Counted from the stretch's first letter, positions 12,479 to 21,553 are shown. The stretch: 64,000 nt of DNA from Pigmentiphaga sp. NML030171 (GCF_002188635.1 NZ_NINX01000033.1:124001-188000), one strand, 5' to 3'. Numbers and translations: made by a program. The notes: generated by a model from the sequence alone, not told the origin.

Positions 12479-13921
12479 TCAGTTGGAAGAGGTGGAGCGC
12501 GGCAGGAGGCGCCCTGGATTGAAGAGGGAAGCCGGATCCAGCGCATGCTTGATACGCTGCATCAGCGACACGGCCAAGGCCGGTTTGTATTGCAGGAAGG
12601 CGGCCTGCTTGAGCCGCCCTATGCCGTGCTCGGCGGAGATCGAACCCTGCAGCTTTGCGACGATGGCATGCACACGGGCGTGCACTTCTTCCTCGACGGC
12701 GCGGAAAGCCTCGTCGCTCATGCCGGCCGGCCGGCTCTGGTTGTAGTGCAGGTTGCCGTCCCCCACGTGCCCGAAGCACACGAGGCGTATGCCCGGCACC
12801 GCCGCGGCGAGCGCCGCGTCGGCCCGGGCGATGAAGTCGGGAATGCGGGAGACGGATACCGAGATGTCGTGCTTGATCGAGTACCCCTGCAGGCGCTGCG
12901 CTTCCGGCACGTGGTCCCGCAGCGCCCACAGCTCCTCTGCCTGCCGGCCGGATGCCGCCAGGACGGCGTCGGTCACGAGACCGCCTTCCATCGCCGCCTC
13001 CAGGGCCGCCTCGACCGCGGAAGTCGGATCCATGGCGCTGGACGTCTCCGAGATTTCCATCAGGACCGCCCATGGATACCCGCCCGCCAACGGATCCCGC
13101 ATCCCATCCAGCGGGTGGGCCAGCACCTGGTCCAACGCCTCGCGGTTGATCAATTCAAACGCGGTCACGCGTTCCCCGACCGCGCCGGTCAGGCTCGCCA
13201 GCAGGCCGACGGCCGCCTGGGGATCCGGCACGCTGGCCCATGCGGTGACCACCTTGCGCGGCGGGGAAAAGAGCTTGAACGTGGCCGCCGTGACGATACC
13301 CAGCGTGCCCTCTGCGCCGATGAACAACTGCTTGAGGTCGTAGCCGGTATTGTCCTTGCGCAGGGGCGTCAGCAGGTCCAGCACGGAACCGTCCGCCAGC
13401 ACGACTTCCAGGCCAAGGGTGAGATCGCGCGTATTGCCGTAGCGCACGACCTGCTCCCCACCCGCGTTGGTCGACACCACGCCGCCGATAGTGGCCGTTC
13501 CCTGCGAGGCCAGCGCCAGCGGGAACAGCCTTCCCTGGGCGGCGGCGGCTTCCTGGGCGGCCCGTACCGTGCAACCGGCCTCCAGCGTCATGCTGTTGTC
13601 CAGCGGGTCGACCCGGCGCACCCGGTTCATGCGGTCGAGGCTGAGCACGACCTCGGTTCCCGAGTCGTCGGGCGTCGATCCCCCCACCAAGCCGGTGTTT
13701 CCGCCCTGGGGCACCACTGCCGCGCCGTGCGCGGCGCAGGCGGCCACTACCCGTGCGACTTCCCGGGTATCGGCCGGCCGCACGACGGCGCGCGCGGCGC
13801 CAGGGTACCGGCCCCGCCAGTCGCCGCAATAGCGGGCGACGTCCCCGGCGGCGGTCAGCACATAGGGCTCGCCTACAATGGCCGCGAGCGCGGCGGCCAA
13901 GGAATCGGAATGCAGGGACAT
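12479..13921 (-). CDS. FAD-linked 2-hydroxyacid dehydrogenase (GlcD/D2HGDH-like)
   Basis: A 480-residue flavoprotein of the VAO/PCMH family. The FAD-binding domain has VVPQGGNTGLVGGSTP and ASQGTATIGGVVSTNAGGEQ; the C-terminal cap has CFGHVGDGNLHYN and SAEHGIGRLKQ, ending FNPGRLLP. This set is typical of D-2-hydroxyglutarate, D-lactate and glycolate dehydrogenases that oxidise a 2-hydroxyacid to the 2-oxoacid. ATG at 13921 is chosen; an in-frame GTG at 13954 would add 11 residues and neither has a clear ribosome site. It is the first gene of the minus-strand operon divergent from the IclR gene. Confidence 0.88.
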   Translation of the reverse strand: MSLHSDSLAAALAAIVGEPYVLTAAGDVARYCGDWRGRYPGAARAVVRPADTREVARVVAACAAHGAAVVPQGGNTGLVGGSTPDDSGTEVVLSLDRMNRVRRVDPLDNSMTLEAGCTVRAAQEAAAAQGRLFPLALASQGTATIGGVVSTNAGGEQVVRYGNTRDLTLGLEVVLADGSVLDLLTPLRKDNTGYDLKQLFIGAEGTLGIVTAATFKLFSPPRKVVTAWASVPDPQAAVGLLASLTGAVGERVTAFELINREALDQVLAHPLDGMRDPLAGGYPWAVLMEISETSSAMDPTSAVEAALEAAMEGGLVTDAVLAASGRQAEELWALRDHVPEAQRLQGYSIKHDISVSVSRIPDFIARADAALAAAVPGIRLVCFGHVGDGNLHYNQSRPAGMSDEAFRAVEEEVHARVHAIVAKLQGSISAEHGIGRLKQAAFLQYKPALAVSLMQRIKHALDPASLFNPGRLLPRSTSSN

Positions 13922-14005
13922 GAAAGCTGCCAAAGGATCAAGGTCCGAAACCACGAAGACGGGACGTCCGGATGGACGGAGAGGAATGAGTCGAGCCGTC
14001 TTTCG

Positions 14006-14031
14006 TTTTATTGAATAAAATAAATTTTATT
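14006..14031. promoter_or_regulatory. IclR-type operator, copy 1
   Basis: TTTTATTG followed by the 18-bp palindrome AATAAAAT-AA-ATTTTATT (14014-14031), in the gap between the divergent FAD dehydrogenase and IclR genes. The same 26-bp block recurs at 16227-16252 with three differences, two of which are compensating changes in the palindrome. IclR-family sites commonly have a GAAAT/ATTTC-like core. Assigned to the adjacent IclR protein by position. Confidence 0.7.
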
Positions 14032-14060
14032 GAGCAAAACTCTAAGAGGCTTCGAAGCAC

Positions 14061-14786
14061 GTGTCAAGCCAGTCTTCCCCTACTCCCCCCGCCGGCGTCC
14101 TGGAACGCGGCATCACCATCCTGGAAAGCTTCGACGCCGACCGGCTGCGGCTGTCGCTGCGCGAGCTGGCCGAACACACGGGACTGGACAAGGCCACGCT
14201 GCTCCGGCTGGCGGGCGTCCTGACCAAATCCCGCCTGCTGCACCGGTTCGACAACGGCGACTACGCGCTCGGCCCGGCCCTGCTGCACATGGGCATGCTC
14301 TATCGCAGCACCTTCGACCTGGGGGCGCGCATCCAGCCCGTGCTGCGCAACGTCATGCAGGAAACCGGCGAGACAGTCGCCCTCTACGTGCGCGTCGGCG
14401 ACGACCGTATCTGCCTGTACCGCGAAAATTCATCGCGGGAGGTGCGCCACCATGTCGAAGTCGGCACCCGGCTGCCCCTGGACCAGGGGGGGTCGTCCTC
14501 GCATGTCCTGCGCGCCTATACCGGCGGGACGACGCCGCTGGCGGAGGAAATCCGCGCCCGGGGCTATGCCATGACCCGGGCCGAACGCGTCCCCGAGATG
14601 ACCTCGGTGGCGCTGCCCGTTTTCGACGCGGACAGCAGCTTTATCGGCGCCGTCGTCGTCCTGGGCCTGGCCTCGCGGTTCAACCCCAAGGCGCAGGCTG
14701 CGGCGGTGGAGGCGGTCAGGCGCGAGCTGGCCCTGCAGGAATTCGCCTGTCGCCCTCCGGAAGGGTGGCAGCCTCCCGGCGACTGA
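14061..14786 (+). CDS. IclR-family transcriptional regulator
   Basis: A 241-residue regulator. The N-terminal winged helix is GVLERGITILESFDADR to LRELAEHTGLDKATLLRLAG (about residues 12-52), followed by the IclR effector domain with ALYVRVGDDRICLYRENSS and the glycine/serine-rich GGSSSHVLRAY stretch. Such proteins sense a metabolite of the pathway they control. The start is GTG at 14061. It is divergent from the FAD dehydrogenase operon and converges on the MmgE/PrpD gene; both targets carry matching palindromes (14006-14031 and 16227-16252). Confidence 0.92.
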   Translation: MSSQSSPTPPAGVLERGITILESFDADRLRLSLRELAEHTGLDKATLLRLAGVLTKSRLLHRFDNGDYALGPALLHMGMLYRSTFDLGARIQPVLRNVMQETGETVALYVRVGDDRICLYRENSSREVRHHVEVGTRLPLDQGGSSSHVLRAYTGGTTPLAEEIRARGYAMTRAERVPEMTSVALPVFDADSSFIGAVVVLGLASRFNPKAQAAAVEAVRRELALQEFACRPPEGWQPPGD

Positions 14787-14819
14787 CGCCGCGCTGGAGC
14801 CGGCATCGCGCCGCAGGCG

Positions 14820-16217
14820 CTAGGCGGCCACTCCTGCGCGCAATTCCGCGGTGCCGAACAAACACGGTGGCGGCAGCGCCGGCTCGCCATCGCACGCGGG
14901 ATCGACAAACGCTTCGCACCAGGCGGCGATCGAGCTGGCCGCCTCGTCGCTCATCGCGGGCGCGAACGCCCGCATGCGGGCCAACATCTGGTTCCAGTCG
15001 AACGGATCCTCGGGATCGCCGCGGCGCAGGTCGCGCCGGGCGTATAACCGATTACCGTCGGCCATGACCAGCGTCACCGTACTGGGACGTCGATGGGGGA
15101 ATTCGCGCTGGAAGGCTTCGTCCGTCCTGATGCGGATGCGGTCGGCCAGGTCGCGCAACGCCGGATCGTCCAACCGGGGAGCCTCCATGTCCTCGATGGT
15201 CAGCCGGCCCCTGAGCAGCAATACCGCGAGCACATAGCGCAGGCTGAAGCAGGTCTCGGCCGGCCGGGCGGGCCAATCGACCCCGGCAATCTTCAGTGCG
15301 TGGGGAAAGATTGCGACCTCGATTTCGCGGATCGCGCCGATGTCGGGACGATGCGCCGCCAGCAGTTCCTGCGCCGCATCCAAGGGCGTGAACAATTGCG
15401 CGCAGCATGGCCACGCCTTGATGGTAGCGGTGTGCAGGCGCAACGGGCCGTCGAGCCCCGCATCCAGCGCATCCAGCGGCCCGTCGCCGGCCAAATTGGC
15501 GTACAGCGCCCGTTTGCCCGTGACGAAAGACCGGGCCCCCGGCAAGCCCGCACGCGCCGCCAGGGCGGCCGTCATGCCGTTGCGCACGGCAAATGCCGGA
15601 TGCAGGGATTTGGACTCCTGGGCATCGTCTTCCATCAGTTGCCAGAGTCCCTGGGCCTGTGTCGCTCCCAGGCCCAGGGCGTGGTGCAGCACGGCCTCCG
15701 GCAAGCCCAGCGCCATGGACGAGGCCGCGGCGGCGCCGAGCGTGCCGGCCGTGGCCGTGGCGTGAAAGTTCGCGGCGTGGCGCGTGCCCAAGGCTTCCCC
15801 GACACGCAGGGCCACCTCGTAACCGGCAAGGATGGCGTCGGCCATGCGGCGGCGCGTGAGCTGGCCGCCCGAAGCAAACGCCATCACCGGCGACACGGCT
15901 ACCACCCCAGGATGCAGCATGGCAGCCCGGTGGGCATCATCGATCTCGCGGATATGGGCGATGGCGGCATTGGCAAAGGCGGCTGCCGGAAGCGGCAGCA
16001 TGGCGCCTCCGAAGACGGGGGTTTCGCCCGTACCGGGGTAGCAATCCGCCGCCAGTGTCCTGAAGCATCCGGCCAGCGGCATCGGCGCCGCCGACCAGCC
16101 CGCGGTGAACCAGTCGAGCAATGCCTGGGCCAGCCGCTCGCGGGTGGGCACGTCCAGCGGGGCTTCGCGTAGGCTGGACACGCGGCGGGCCAGCCGGGAC
16201 TCGGGCAAGGCGGGCAT
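14820..16217 (-). CDS. MmgE/PrpD family protein
   Basis: A 465-residue member of the 2-methylcitrate dehydratase/MmgE superfamily, seen in the all-helical N-terminal domain (ANAAIAHIREIDDAHRAAMLHPG, ILAGYEVALRVGEALG) and the C-terminal lid with IKAWPCCAQLFTPLDAA. PrpD-type enzymes dehydrate a tricarboxylic hydroxyacid; many relatives handle other substrates or isomerise, so the reaction is open. It is transcribed alone, towards the IclR gene, with an IclR-type palindrome 18-35 bp before its ATG. There are no prpB/prpC neighbours, which argues against the propionate pathway. Confidence 0.85.
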   Translation of the reverse strand: MPALPESRLARRVSSLREAPLDVPTRERLAQALLDWFTAGWSAAPMPLAGCFRTLAADCYPGTGETPVFGGAMLPLPAAAFANAAIAHIREIDDAHRAAMLHPGVVAVSPVMAFASGGQLTRRRMADAILAGYEVALRVGEALGTRHAANFHATATAGTLGAAAASSMALGLPEAVLHHALGLGATQAQGLWQLMEDDAQESKSLHPAFAVRNGMTAALAARAGLPGARSFVTGKRALYANLAGDGPLDALDAGLDGPLRLHTATIKAWPCCAQLFTPLDAAQELLAAHRPDIGAIREIEVAIFPHALKIAGVDWPARPAETCFSLRYVLAVLLLRGRLTIEDMEAPRLDDPALRDLADRIRIRTDEAFQREFPHRRPSTVTLVMADGNRLYARRDLRRGDPEDPFDWNQMLARMRAFAPAMSDEAASSIAAWCEAFVDPACDGEPALPPPCLFGTAELRAGVAA

Positions 16218-16226
16218 GTTTCGTCA

Positions 16227-16252
16227 TTTTATTGAATGAAATAGATTTCATT
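16227..16252. promoter_or_regulatory. IclR-type operator, copy 2
   Basis: TTTTATTG followed by the 18-bp palindrome AATGAAAT-AG-ATTTCATT (16235-16252), just upstream of the MmgE/PrpD ATG at 16217. It matches copy 1 at 14006-14031 except for three bases, and two of those keep the two arms paired. A repressor bound here would block transcription or initiation of the gene. Confidence 0.7.
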
Positions 16253-16297
16253 CTAGACGAGAAACGGCCCGGCATCCATTCCAGGATGCGCCCCGCC

Positions 16298-17542
16298 TTA
16301 GTGCAGCCGGCCGCCCAGCCGCTTGAACGCGAACGGTTTCATGCCGTCCAGGTTCAGGATGGGCTCGGAACTGGCCCGCACCCGCCGGCGCGCCGGCAGT
16401 TCGGGCAAGCGCTGCTCGACGTCGGCCGGGGCTTCGCCGCGCCAGGCGCCCACCGCCGCCTCGACCACCTCGGCGATTTCCTGGCCGCGGTTGTATTGGG
16501 CACGCAGCCACTTGCAGTCGCCGCCGTGGGTGAAGATTTCCTCGCGCAGGGCTTCCAGCAGGTCCGCCGTGCCCAGGCGGCGCGCCACCGGCATCAGCCG
16601 GTCGAAGGTCATGCGCAGGTGCTCGCTCAGGCGGATGCGGCCGTGGACGGGATCGACGTAGTTGCCGTGCAGCCCGAAGCGGGTGGCCTGGAAGCGGTTG
16701 GTCCGGTAGGCCATCCAGGCCTCGGCGCCGGGCGCGGGTTCGTCGGCCAGGACGATGCCCAGCGCCTGCGCGAAGGCCGCCAGTTGGCAGGCCTTCTCGA
16801 CGGTAAGCGGGGTGTCGCAGACGCGGATCTCGACGGTGCCGAACTCGGGCTTGGGCCGCACGTCCCAGTACAGGTCCTTGATGCTCTCGATCAGGCCCGA
16901 GGTCTGCAACTGGGCGAAATAGGCCTCGAAGCCGTGCCAGTCCACCACCTCGGGGGGCAGGTGCCCGCACATGGGGAACGCGTTCAGCGCGTTCAGGCGG
17001 CTGCACGCGAACTGCGTGTCGACGCCCTCGAAGTAGGGCGACGAGGCCGACATCGCGATGAAGTGCGGCACGTAGGGCGACAGCTTCTGGGTCATGGCGA
17101 TCGCGGCATCGCCGCTGGGCACGCCCAGGTGGATGTGCTGGCCGAACACGGTGAACTGGCGGGCCAGGTAGCCGTACATCTCGGACAGGTACTGGAAGCG
17201 GGGCGAATCGTAGATGGTCCGGTCATGCCAGCGCATGAACGGATGCGTGCCGCCGCCGGCCACGCGCACGCCGACGGCGTCCGCGGCCTCGACCAGCAGG
17301 TCGCGCATCTCGCGCATTTCTTCCAGCAGGCGGGCGGGATCGGTGTGCACCGACGAGTTCAGTTCGATCATGGACCGGGTGATCTCGGGTTTGACCCGGT
17401 CCGCATAGGGGTGGTTGGCGATCTGGGCAAGCAGCTCTTCGGCCGCTCCCCGCAGGTCGAAGGTCTGCGGATCGACGATCTGCAGTTCTAGCTCGATGCC
17501 CAGGGTGTTGGGCGCGGATGCCGTGAATGCGATGGACTGCAT
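16298..17542 (-). CDS. ybdK: YbdK-type carboxylate-amine ligase (GCS2 family)
   Basis: A 414-residue protein of the glutamate-cysteine ligase 2 family, which in E. coli YbdK shows weak gamma-glutamylcysteine synthetase activity. Landmarks: [62 protein letters not shown] and [15 protein letters not shown]. It is longer than E. coli YbdK (about 370) through a C-terminal extension. A good AAAGGAGA ribosome site precedes the ATG at 17542. It stands alone between non-coding stretches. Confidence 0.9.
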   Translation of the reverse strand: MQSIAFTASAPNTLGIELELQIVDPQTFDLRGAAEELLAQIANHPYADRVKPEITRSMIELNSSVHTDPARLLEEMREMRDLLVEAADAVGVRVAGGGTHPFMRWHDRTIYDSPRFQYLSEMYGYLARQFTVFGQHIHLGVPSGDAAIAMTQKLSPYVPHFIAMSASSPYFEGVDTQFACSRLNALNAFPMCGHLPPEVVDWHGFEAYFAQLQTSGLIESIKDLYWDVRPKPEFGTVEIRVCDTPLTVEKACQLAAFAQALGIVLADEPAPGAEAWMAYRTNRFQATRFGLHGNYVDPVHGRIRLSEHLRMTFDRLMPVARRLGTADLLEALREEIFTHGGDCKWLRAQYNRGQEIAEVVEAAVGAWRGEAPADVEQRLPELPARRRVRASSEPILNLDGMKPFAFKRLGGRLH

Positions 17543-17959
17543 CGGGGTCTCCTTTGGAAAGGTGGCCGGGGTGAGTCATCTACCCGGGGGGCGACGCCGG
17601 ACGCGCGGAGCGTCGGGGCAGCATCACGTGAAAGAATCGTTGGGCGAGTTTAGCCGCTGGTTGATGACAGATTCCGTAAAATTGACCGATCTTAAGTGTT
17701 TCCCCTAGGCTGACACCCGAAAAACCGGGGCCCAGGAGTAAGCATCCACTGACAAATCAGCAAAAACGCGGGAGTGCGGGAGAAACCCGCCGGAGACGCC
17801 CAGCCGGCCAAGGGATGGGCGCAAGAGCGAGGCAGGCGGATTGGAAGGTATTCGTGCGTATGCCGCGCCTGCCGGCGCGATGACAGGGGCCATTATAGCC
17901 CCATGGAGGAAGAGTATGTGCTTACCGTCCGGCCGGCGCGGAGCGCCGGCCCGGCGGAA
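17543..17959. other. Intergenic region, no gene recognised
   Basis: 417 bp between the ybdK start and the DUF3567 stop. It holds the ybdK promoter region (AT-rich around 17645-17705) and a hairpin near its right end. I checked it for tRNA, 6S RNA, SRP RNA and common riboswitches, including glycine-type motifs in the GC-rich part 17770-17860, and found no convincing match. Short open frames here lack a ribosome site and look non-coding. Confidence 0.4.
17931..17951 (-). terminator. Strong hairpin downstream of the DUF3567 gene
   Basis: Perfect 9-bp stem GGCCGGCGC / GCGCCGGCC with a 3-base loop, starting 8 bp after the DUF3567 stop on the minus strand. It has no U-tract, so it may stabilise the mRNA end or terminate with help rather than act as a classical intrinsic terminator. 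Confidence 0.45.
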
Positions 17960-18208
17960 TCAGTGCAGGGTTACGGGATGGTGCATGTAGACGTCGAACT
18001 GGCTCAGGAATTCGTCCACGTCTTCCATCGAAGGTTCGGTGGCGATCAATTCCCGCACCTGGGAGCGGAATTGCTCGGCCGATTCGCCCGCGATGTAGAT
18101 CTCGCGGCGCGCCTGCTTGTCGACGATTTCGAATCCCCCCGCGGAGGCGCCATCGAGCTGGGCGAACTCCACTACGACATAGTTGGGACTGTTATAGATC
18201 ATTTCCAT
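17960..18208 (-). CDS. DUF3567 family protein
   Basis: An 82-residue acidic protein of a family found in betaproteobacteria. The opening MEMIYNSPNYVVVEFAQ and the segment GFEIVDKQARREIYIAGE are its hallmark, followed by SMEDVDEFLSQFDVYMHHPV. Function unknown; no membrane segment or signal peptide. The start is fixed by AGGAG 8 bases before the ATG at 18208; the longer open frame from 18289 lacks family similarity. Confidence 0.9.
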   Translation of the reverse strand: MEMIYNSPNYVVVEFAQLDGASAGGFEIVDKQARREIYIAGESAEQFRSQVRELIATEPSMEDVDEFLSQFDVYMHHPVTLH

Positions 18209-18341
18209 GGTCTGGCTCCTGGAGACAGGGGTCTGACCGACCACCTGTTCATTAAGTTGGTGCCTGCGTTTGGAAATCAAGAGGGCCAACCGGATTGATA
18301 CCGCCTATCGGCCACACCATGCTCGATACCGGCTTAGGGCC

Positions 18342-18692
18342 CTAACCCTCGTACAGCTTCACCGCTCCTGCAAAACCTGGTCCATTCAATTGCCTGCGCA
18401 GCTCGGCGACATGCTGGGCCGCGCTGACCTCTATCCACAGCCGGGCCGGCCGGGATTGCCGGAGCAGCCTCGCCACGGTCACCCGCAGCGGCAGCTGCCC
18501 TACGCAACAAACGCACCCGGGCGCCAGCTGTACCAGTTCGACCCCCGGTGGGGCGGACAAAGTTCCCGGCCCGCCCTCCACAATCACCGCCTGTAACCCT
18601 TCGCTTACATGAGCCCGCGCCTCTTCCAGTGCCAGACTGCGCGCCTCACGTAAGTAAGCACCAACTAATATCACGACTGGGACCGGCTTCAT
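18342..18692 (-). CDS. CobW/UreG-like fragment lacking a P-loop
   Basis: A 116-residue protein resembling the N-terminal half of CobW/P47K-type metallochaperone GTPases: VPVVILVGAYLREARSLALEEA at the P-loop position, then the metal-binding GCVCC (in APGCVCCVGQLPLRVT) and PARLWIEVSA. The Walker A G-x4-GK-S/T is missing (VGAYLREAR), and the GTPase remainder and C-terminal domain are absent, so nucleotide hydrolysis is unlikely. Its ATG overlaps the trkH TGA by 3 bases, so it is translationally coupled as the last gene of the trk operon. A metal-binding role is inference. Confidence 0.6.
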   Translation of the reverse strand: MKPVPVVILVGAYLREARSLALEEARAHVSEGLQAVIVEGGPGTLSAPPGVELVQLAPGCVCCVGQLPLRVTVARLLRQSRPARLWIEVSAAQHVAELRRQLNGPGFAGAVKLYEG

Positions 18693-20158
18693 TTCCGCCA
18701 GAATGCCCGGGTGAAGAGGACCAGTACAGCAAACAATTCCAAGCGGCCGATCAGCATGGCGAAGGTGCAGATCCAGGTCTGGGCGTCGCTCAGCACGGCG
18801 AACGTGCCTGCCGGACCGACATCCGCCAGGCCCGGGCCGGTGTTGCTGAGGCTGGCCAGGACGGCCGTGAAGGCGGTGACCGGATCCAGCCCCGTGTACA
18901 GCATGGCCATGGTCAGCGCCATCAGCGAGGCCCAGTACAACAGCATGAAGGCCATCACCGAGAACACGACCCGGTTGGGCACCGGCAGGCCACCGATGTG
19001 CACCGGGTTGATGGCGCGCGGGTGCAGGATGTGGATGAGTTCCCGGCGCGCCTGCTTGACCAGGATCACCACGCGGATCATCTTAATGCCGCCGCCGGTG
19101 GAACCTGCGCAAGTGGCGAAGCAGGACAGCACCAGCATCCAGACCGGGGCGAAGATGGGCCAGGTCGAATAGTCGGCGCTGACGAAGCCGGTGGTGGTCG
19201 CCACCGACACCGTGTTGAACAGCGCGAAGCGCAGGGCCGTCCAGACCGAGTCATAGTTGCCGCGCTCGAGCAGCAGCGCGGTGATGGCCGCCACCGAGAT
19301 CGCCAGGACGGCCAGGTAGGCCTTGGCCTCGGTGCTGCGCCAGTAGGGCCCCAGGCTGCGGCGCCGGAAGGCCTGGAAGTGCAGGGTGAAACTGATGCCG
19401 GCGATGGTCATGAACACCACGGCCACCAGTTCGATGGCCGGCGAGTCGAAGGCGGCGAAGCTCGCGTCGCGGGTCGAGAATCCGCCCAGGCCGATAGTCG
19501 AGGCCATGTGGCAATAGGCCTCGTACCAGTTCATGCCCGCCATCCGGTAGGCCAGCAGGCACAGGACCGAGATCAGCATGTAGATGGCATACAGGCCCTT
19601 GGCCGTGCCGGTGATGCGCGGCGTGAGCTTCTCGTCCTTCATCGGGCCCGGCGTCTCGGCCCGGAACAATTGGCTGCCGCCCGCGCCCAGCATGGGCAGG
19701 ATGGCCACCGCCAGCACCAGGATGCCCATGCCGCCTATCCAGACCAGGGTGCAGCGCCAGACGTTGATCGACGGCGGCAGGTTGTCCAGCCCGGAAAGCA
19801 CCGTGGCACCGGTGGTCGTGATGCCGGACATGGCCTCGAAATAGGCGTCGGTCATCGACAGCGGCGCGCCGATCTGGTGGTAGTAGAACAGCAGCGGCAG
19901 GGTGGCGATCAGCGCCAGCACGCTCCAGACCAGGGACACCAGCAGGAAGCCGTCGCGCGGGGTCAGCTCGCGCCGCTGGCTGCGCGTCGCCAGGCTCAGC
20001 AGCAGTCCGGCGATCAGGCCGACGACCATGGCGCGGATGAACGCGTCCCGCGCCCCATCGGAAAAAATGAAGGACGTCGCCAGCGGTATCGCCATCGTCA
20101 TCGAGAACAGGGCGATGACGAGTCCGAGGACGTGCAGGACCGGAATCAATTTGCGCAT
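18689..20158 (-). CDS. trkH: Trk potassium uptake membrane subunit
   Basis: A 489-residue inner membrane K+ channel-like subunit with four pore-loop repeats. The filter segments are visible as TTTGATVLSG, STIGLGGFSTRD, SVATTTGFVSADY and SLSNTGPGLADVG. About ten hydrophobic helices surround them. It forms the K+ pathway gated by the TrkA ring. It follows trkA by 18 bp and is coupled to the CobW-like fragment. Confidence 0.96.
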   Translation of the reverse strand: MRKLIPVLHVLGLVIALFSMTMAIPLATSFIFSDGARDAFIRAMVVGLIAGLLLSLATRSQRRELTPRDGFLLVSLVWSVLALIATLPLLFYYHQIGAPLSMTDAYFEAMSGITTTGATVLSGLDNLPPSINVWRCTLVWIGGMGILVLAVAILPMLGAGGSQLFRAETPGPMKDEKLTPRITGTAKGLYAIYMLISVLCLLAYRMAGMNWYEAYCHMASTIGLGGFSTRDASFAAFDSPAIELVAVVFMTIAGISFTLHFQAFRRRSLGPYWRSTEAKAYLAVLAISVAAITALLLERGNYDSVWTALRFALFNTVSVATTTGFVSADYSTWPIFAPVWMLVLSCFATCAGSTGGGIKMIRVVILVKQARRELIHILHPRAINPVHIGGLPVPNRVVFSVMAFMLLYWASLMALTMAMLYTGLDPVTAFTAVLASLSNTGPGLADVGPAGTFAVLSDAQTWICTFAMLIGRLELFAVLVLFTRAFWRK

Positions 20159-20176
20159 GCGGCGGGTCCGGAAGGA

Positions 20177-21553
20177 TCAGAAGAAAGTCGCCGAGACCTG
20201 GAACAGCTTTTCCACTTGCGCGATCAGCCGCTGGTGCGCCACGAAGACGATGACATGGTCGTCCGATTCGATGACGGTGTCGTGGTGCGCCATCAGCACT
20301 TCATCCTGGCGCACCACGGCGCCGATGGTGGCGCCCTGCGGCAGGTCGATGTCCTCGATCCGGCGGCCCACGACCTTCGAGGATTTGGCGTCGCCGTGGG
20401 CGATGGCCTCCAGGGCCTCGGTCACGCCGTGCCGCAGGCGATGGACGGACACCACGTCGCCGCGCCGCACGTAGCGCAGCAATTCGCCGATGGTGGCCTC
20501 GGACGGCGAGATGGCGATGTCGATGCGCCCCCCCTCCATCAGCTCGCCATAGCTCTTGCGCCCGATCAGCGCGATCACCCGCCGGGCGCCCATGCGCTTG
20601 GCCAGCAGCGACGACATGATGTTGTCCTCGTCGTCACTGGTCAGCGCCAGGAACAGGTCCATCTCGGCGACGTTCTCGTCCTCCAGCAGGTTCTCGTCGG
20701 TGGCGTCGCCGTTCAGGATCAGGGACCGGCTGGGAAGCTGGGTGGCCAGGAATTCGCAGCGCTTGCGGTTGCGCTCGATGACCTTGACGTCGCAGTGATC
20801 GCTGATGCCGCGGGCCAGCCGCAGGCCGATGTTGCCGCCGCCGGCGATCATGACCCGCTTGACGCGCTTGTCGCTCTCGCGCAGCTCGCGGATGATCTGG
20901 CGCACGTGCCGGGTGTTGGCCAGGAACAGCACTTCGTCGCCCGGCTCGATGCGCGTGTCGCCCTCGGGCGGCACCAGCCGGTTGTTGCGGAAGATCGCGA
21001 TGATGCGGACATCGGCGCCCGGCAGGCGCTCGCGCAGGGTCTGGATGGGCTGGTCCGCCAGCGGGCTGCCGGCGGCGGCGCGCACCGTCACGGCGCAGAC
21101 GCGGCCGCCGGCGAAGTCCACCACCTGCAGCGCCTCGGGAATGTCGACCAGCTTCTCGATGTAGCTGGTCACGCTGCGCTCGGGACAGATCAGGTGATCG
21201 ACGTCGAAACCGTCCTCGGCCATCAACTCCTCGTGGTCGAGGAACTCGGACGAGCGCACGCGCGCGATGCAGCGCGGCACGTTGAACACCTTCTTGGCGA
21301 TCTTGCAGGCGACCAGGTTGCTTTCGTCGGCCGTCACGCAGGAAATGAAGAGATCGGCGTCGGCCGCCCCGGCCTCTTGCAGGGTGGACACGTGGGTGCC
21401 GTTGCCCATCAACCCCCGCAGGTCCAGGCGATCCTGCAGCACGGACAGACGGGCGCCGTCGGTGTCGATGACGGTAATGTCGTTGTGCTCGGATACCAGG
21501 TTCTCGGCCACGCTGGTCCCCACCTGGCCAGCGCCGAGTATCAGGATTTTCAT
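20177..21553 (-). CDS. trkA: Trk potassium uptake regulatory NAD-binding protein
   Basis: A 458-residue cytoplasmic gating subunit with two tandem RCK/KTN units. Each has a Rossmann motif: MKILILGAGQVGTSVAENL at the N-terminus and MIAGGGNIGLRLARGI near residue 235. RCK_C domains follow each. It binds NAD(H) and adenine nucleotides and controls TrkH. Its ATG overlaps the ntrX-like TGA by 4 bases (21550-21553), so potassium uptake is co-translated with the two-component system. Confidence 0.96.
   Translation of the reverse strand: MKILILGAGQVGTSVAENLVSEHNDITVIDTDGARLSVLQDRLDLRGLMGNGTHVSTLQEAGAADADLFISCVTADESNLVACKIAKKVFNVPRCIARVRSSEFLDHEELMAEDGFDVDHLICPERSVTSYIEKLVDIPEALQVVDFAGGRVCAVTVRAAAGSPLADQPIQTLRERLPGADVRIIAIFRNNRLVPPEGDTRIEPGDEVLFLANTRHVRQIIRELRESDKRVKRVMIAGGGNIGLRLARGISDHCDVKVIERNRKRCEFLATQLPSRSLILNGDATDENLLEDENVAEMDLFLALTSDDEDNIMSSLLAKRMGARRVIALIGRKSYGELMEGGRIDIAISPSEATIGELLRYVRRGDVVSVHRLRHGVTEALEAIAHGDAKSSKVVGRRIEDIDLPQGATIGAVVRQDEVLMAHHDTVIESDDHVIVFVAHQRLIAQVEKLFQVSATFF

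Noticed and set aside
17720-17880. Possible structured RNA or glycine-type riboswitch in the ybdK-DUF3567 gap.
   Set aside because: Some short motifs (GCGGGAGAAACCCGC and similar) pair, but the conserved cores of glycine, SAH, TPP, 6S and SRP RNAs are not there and no fitting gene follows.
17705-17893. Short minus-strand open frame of 62 codons upstream of ybdK.
   Set aside because: No ribosome site, no family resemblance and no coding-like third-position pattern by eye.
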